Shown: positions 19,203 to 20,721 of the stretch, in pieces
How positions within the stretch are numbered: the stretch's first letter is position 1
How the letters are laid out: every line of letters starts with the position of its first letter
Virus record (IMG/VR): IMGVR_UViG_3300040816_000717
Coordinates: 1 to 20,721 of that record
DNA: 20,721 bases
Direction: 5' to 3' (one strand)
Source of the DNA: a virus
The notes under the pieces: generated by a model
Databases searched by the model: none
What the model was told of the DNA's origin: nothing
The model's input: only the letters and a program-made list of their open reading frames with translations
Made by a program: the position numbers and the translations under genes

Positions 19203-20721
19203 TTCTTGCTCGCCTGCACAACCATTCCAGCCTGCTGTCGATTCCAGTAACCCTGACTGGCAGTTCCGCTATATGTTGCGTAAGCCTCGATAATGTAGTT
19301 TTCATAACGCGCAATCGGCGATAGAAACTCTGCGAATGTTTGATACTGAACTGCACGCCCCGGTCTGTCTATGGCCTGCCAGACCTGACCTCTTGGAGAT
19401 GTCGCGCCCCCCGAAGAGTTTATCCTGTTAAGCCTCATGAAAATAATTTCCTGCATTCCGGCTTGGTGCTGAGAACCCAGCACTCCGCCAAATCTTTGCC
19501 TGCCAAAGACCAAAACTGAGTTGATGTCCTGCCACCCCTCGCCCCAATCAACATTCATTCTGACGCACTCTGTCCACGCACTAGAATTGGCGCCTATTTT
19601 GATTTCCGTAGCGGGAGCCGCAAAATCTTCTGAATCTGGGACGGTAATGGCATCGTCGTCTATCTTCGCGGTCGTAACGCTAAGGTCTTTAATGACGGCA
19701 CCAGTTGCCTCGAACACCCCTGTATTGCCGTTGAATTTTATGTACTTGGTGGCGTCTCCAAGGTTGAACGCAGCATAGCCATTGACGTTACCAAGGAAAA
19801 AGCCAGACGAATTTGAGCTGTAATCCCCTTCAATGATGTCATTGCCATCTGCATCTTGGCCGACGACTTGGGTCTTGCCTTGAAAGATGGCAAAGTTGTT
19901 TTGGTTGTCTATCTGAATCTGGCCGGAGGTAATCTTTCCTGCGTCTAAGCTGCCAATGTTGGCGTCCGTAATGGTCGCTTCCTCGATCATCGCCCCAGTT
20001 ATTTGTGCGTCATGAATAAAGGCATTTTTAATGTAGACGCCCGCTGGAATTGTCTTAGCTGTGCCGTCGTCGTTATATGACTGATTACCGTCGGCATCCG
20101 TCACGTTGTGCGGAGTGGTAAATACTTTGAACGGGTAGTTGTCCCCGACGTTTGAGTTCTCAGTTGCAGTTGAGTCGGCGTCAGACGTAATGGCGAACCT
20201 GTCTGCCGCGACAATGAATGCCGAGCCAGTGCCTGACGAAGGCACCCCGTCGTTCGCCGTTGATATCAGACCAAAGCCAGCGACACTGCCGTTGTCATCT
20301 ATCTTGATAGAGTATTTTCCCTCTATGCCGTTGATAGATGAGTGGTGCTGCTGAAGAGTTAAAGTCTCGCTTCCAACCGTAGTGGTGTACGTCCCGATTG
20401 AAGACGAGATCGCGGTATCCGCTCCAGTCTTGGTGTAGTAGTTAAGGTTGAGATTGGCGGTAGTGGTGTAGTCGCCAAGCTCATTCTGCACATAAGTCGT
20501 GCTAGCAAGATTGGTTGTTGCAGCGGAGATCGCGCTATCCGCCCCAGTCTTAGTGTAGTAGTTGAGATTGAGGTTGGCGGTGTTTGTGTAATCACCCAGC
20601 TCATTCTGCACATAAGTCGTGCTAGCAAGATTGGTTGTTGCAGCAGAGATCGCTCCATTCGTGCCACTAATCGTGTAGTAATTGGTATTTAATGAAGAAA
20701 GCGTAGATACGTTCTGGTCTT
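19199..20721 (-). CDS. lambda-J-like tail fibre/host-specificity protein, 5'-partial
   Basis: The frame is open to the right edge, so the N-terminal part is missing; the visible 507 residues are the C-terminal section. Upstream are 40-residue repeats (NYYTKTGADSAISAATTNLA, then STTYVQNELGDYTNTANLNL). Next comes YSIKIDDNGSVAGFGLI, typical of the J central fibre region, and a TITDANIGSLDAGKITSGQI linker characteristic of J-type trimeric fibres. The end is a small Trp/Gly/Arg-rich tip domain (WTECVRMNVDWGEGWQDINS, then AYATYSGTASQGYWNRQQAG) that probably binds the receptor. An internal GTG at 20611 is not a start: codons upstream continue the repeat. A siphovirus-style tip protein beside podovirus-style ejection genes is notable. 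Confidence 0.85.
   Translation of the reverse strand, partial: DQNVSTLSSLNTNYYTISGTNGAISAATTNLASTTYVQNELGDYTNTANLNLNYYTKTGADSAISAATTNLASTTYVQNELGDYTTTANLNLNYYTKTGADTAISSSIGTYTTTVGSETLTLQQHHSSINGIEGKYSIKIDDNGSVAGFGLISTANDGVPSSGTGSAFIVAADRFAITSDADSTATENSNVGDNYPFKVFTTPHNVTDADGNQSYNDDGTAKTIPAGVYIKNAFIHDAQITGAMIEEATITDANIGSLDAGKITSGQIQIDNQNNFAIFQGKTQVVGQDADGNDIIEGDYSSNSSGFFLGNVNGYAAFNLGDATKYIKFNGNTGVFEATGAVIKDLSVTTAKIDDDAITVPDSEDFAAPATEIKIGANSSAWTECVRMNVDWGEGWQDINSVLVFGRQRFGGVLGSQHQAGMQEIIFMRLNRINSSGGATSPRGQVWQAIDRPGRAVQYQTFAEFLSPIARYENYIIEAYATYSGTASQGYWNRQQAGMVVQASKK
20433..20721 (-). repeat. 120-bp tandem repeats in the fibre gene
   Basis: Two full units and part of a third recur with a 120-bp period: GTGTAGTAG-type starts at 20433, 20553 and 20673. 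A 47-bp block (20478-20524 and 20598-20644) is identical between the first two. Each unit encodes 40 residues of fibre shaft (NYYTKTGADxAIS...TTYVQNELGDYT). The copies probably continue outside the window. Unit number could change by recombination, varying shaft length. Confidence 0.9.

Noticed and set aside
20433-20721. CRISPR-like array
   Set aside because: The 120-bp units are in-frame coding repeats of a fibre shaft without spacer-like variable segments.

Overview
The window is part of a tailed-phage genome, most likely a temperate phage of a gammaproteobacterium. The phage call rests on a YqaJ-type recombination exonuclease, a phage ssDNA-binding protein, a tyrosine integrase, and a long late operon that ends in a ~2,800-residue polyvalent virion-type protein. 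The host guess rests on two host RNA-gene fragments that look like attachment sites: the 5' half of a gammaproteobacterial-type elongator tRNA-Met and the 3' end of a tmRNA (ssrA). Phage genes lie on both sides of these fragments, so this reads as an unintegrated or circularly joined phage genome (attP) rather than a host-prophage junction. No terminase, portal, capsid or lysis gene is in view.

Left part (1-3061, + strand): a recombination/replication operon. It holds the YqaJ exonuclease (start lost off the left edge), an ssDNA-binding protein whose C-terminal tip copies that of bacterial SSB, a 98-bp spacer with a possible structured RNA, a protein with a CsrA-like N-terminus and a CxxC pair, an unrecognised basic protein, and the integrase.

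Middle (3062-5110): the tRNA-Met half lies 70 bp after the integrase. Then come five small genes (two +, a divergent two-gene - operon that includes a DUF1289-type zinc protein, and one +). This stretch closes with a tmRNA 3'-end fragment and a hairpin/direct-repeat block. It looks like an accessory cassette bracketed by two attachment-site-like sequences.

Right part (5109-20721, - strand, read right to left): one tightly packed late operon with many ATGA/TAATG/TGATG overlaps. The order is a lambda-J-like tail fibre C-terminus with 120-bp repeats (runs off the right edge), a DUF4376-like fibre-associated protein, a GNAT-like protein, two related internal-virion-type proteins, an Ala-rich membrane protein, a 508-aa helical protein, the giant polyvalent protein with a HExxH zincin motif, a single-pass membrane protein, and four tiny Lys/Cys-rich proteins. 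The fibre/GNAT/internal proteins/giant order resembles ejection modules of short-tailed phages (the T7 gp14-15-16 arrangement, and the very large late protein of 933W-like Stx phages). The J-like fibre by itself would also fit a siphovirus, so the morphotype cannot be decided here.
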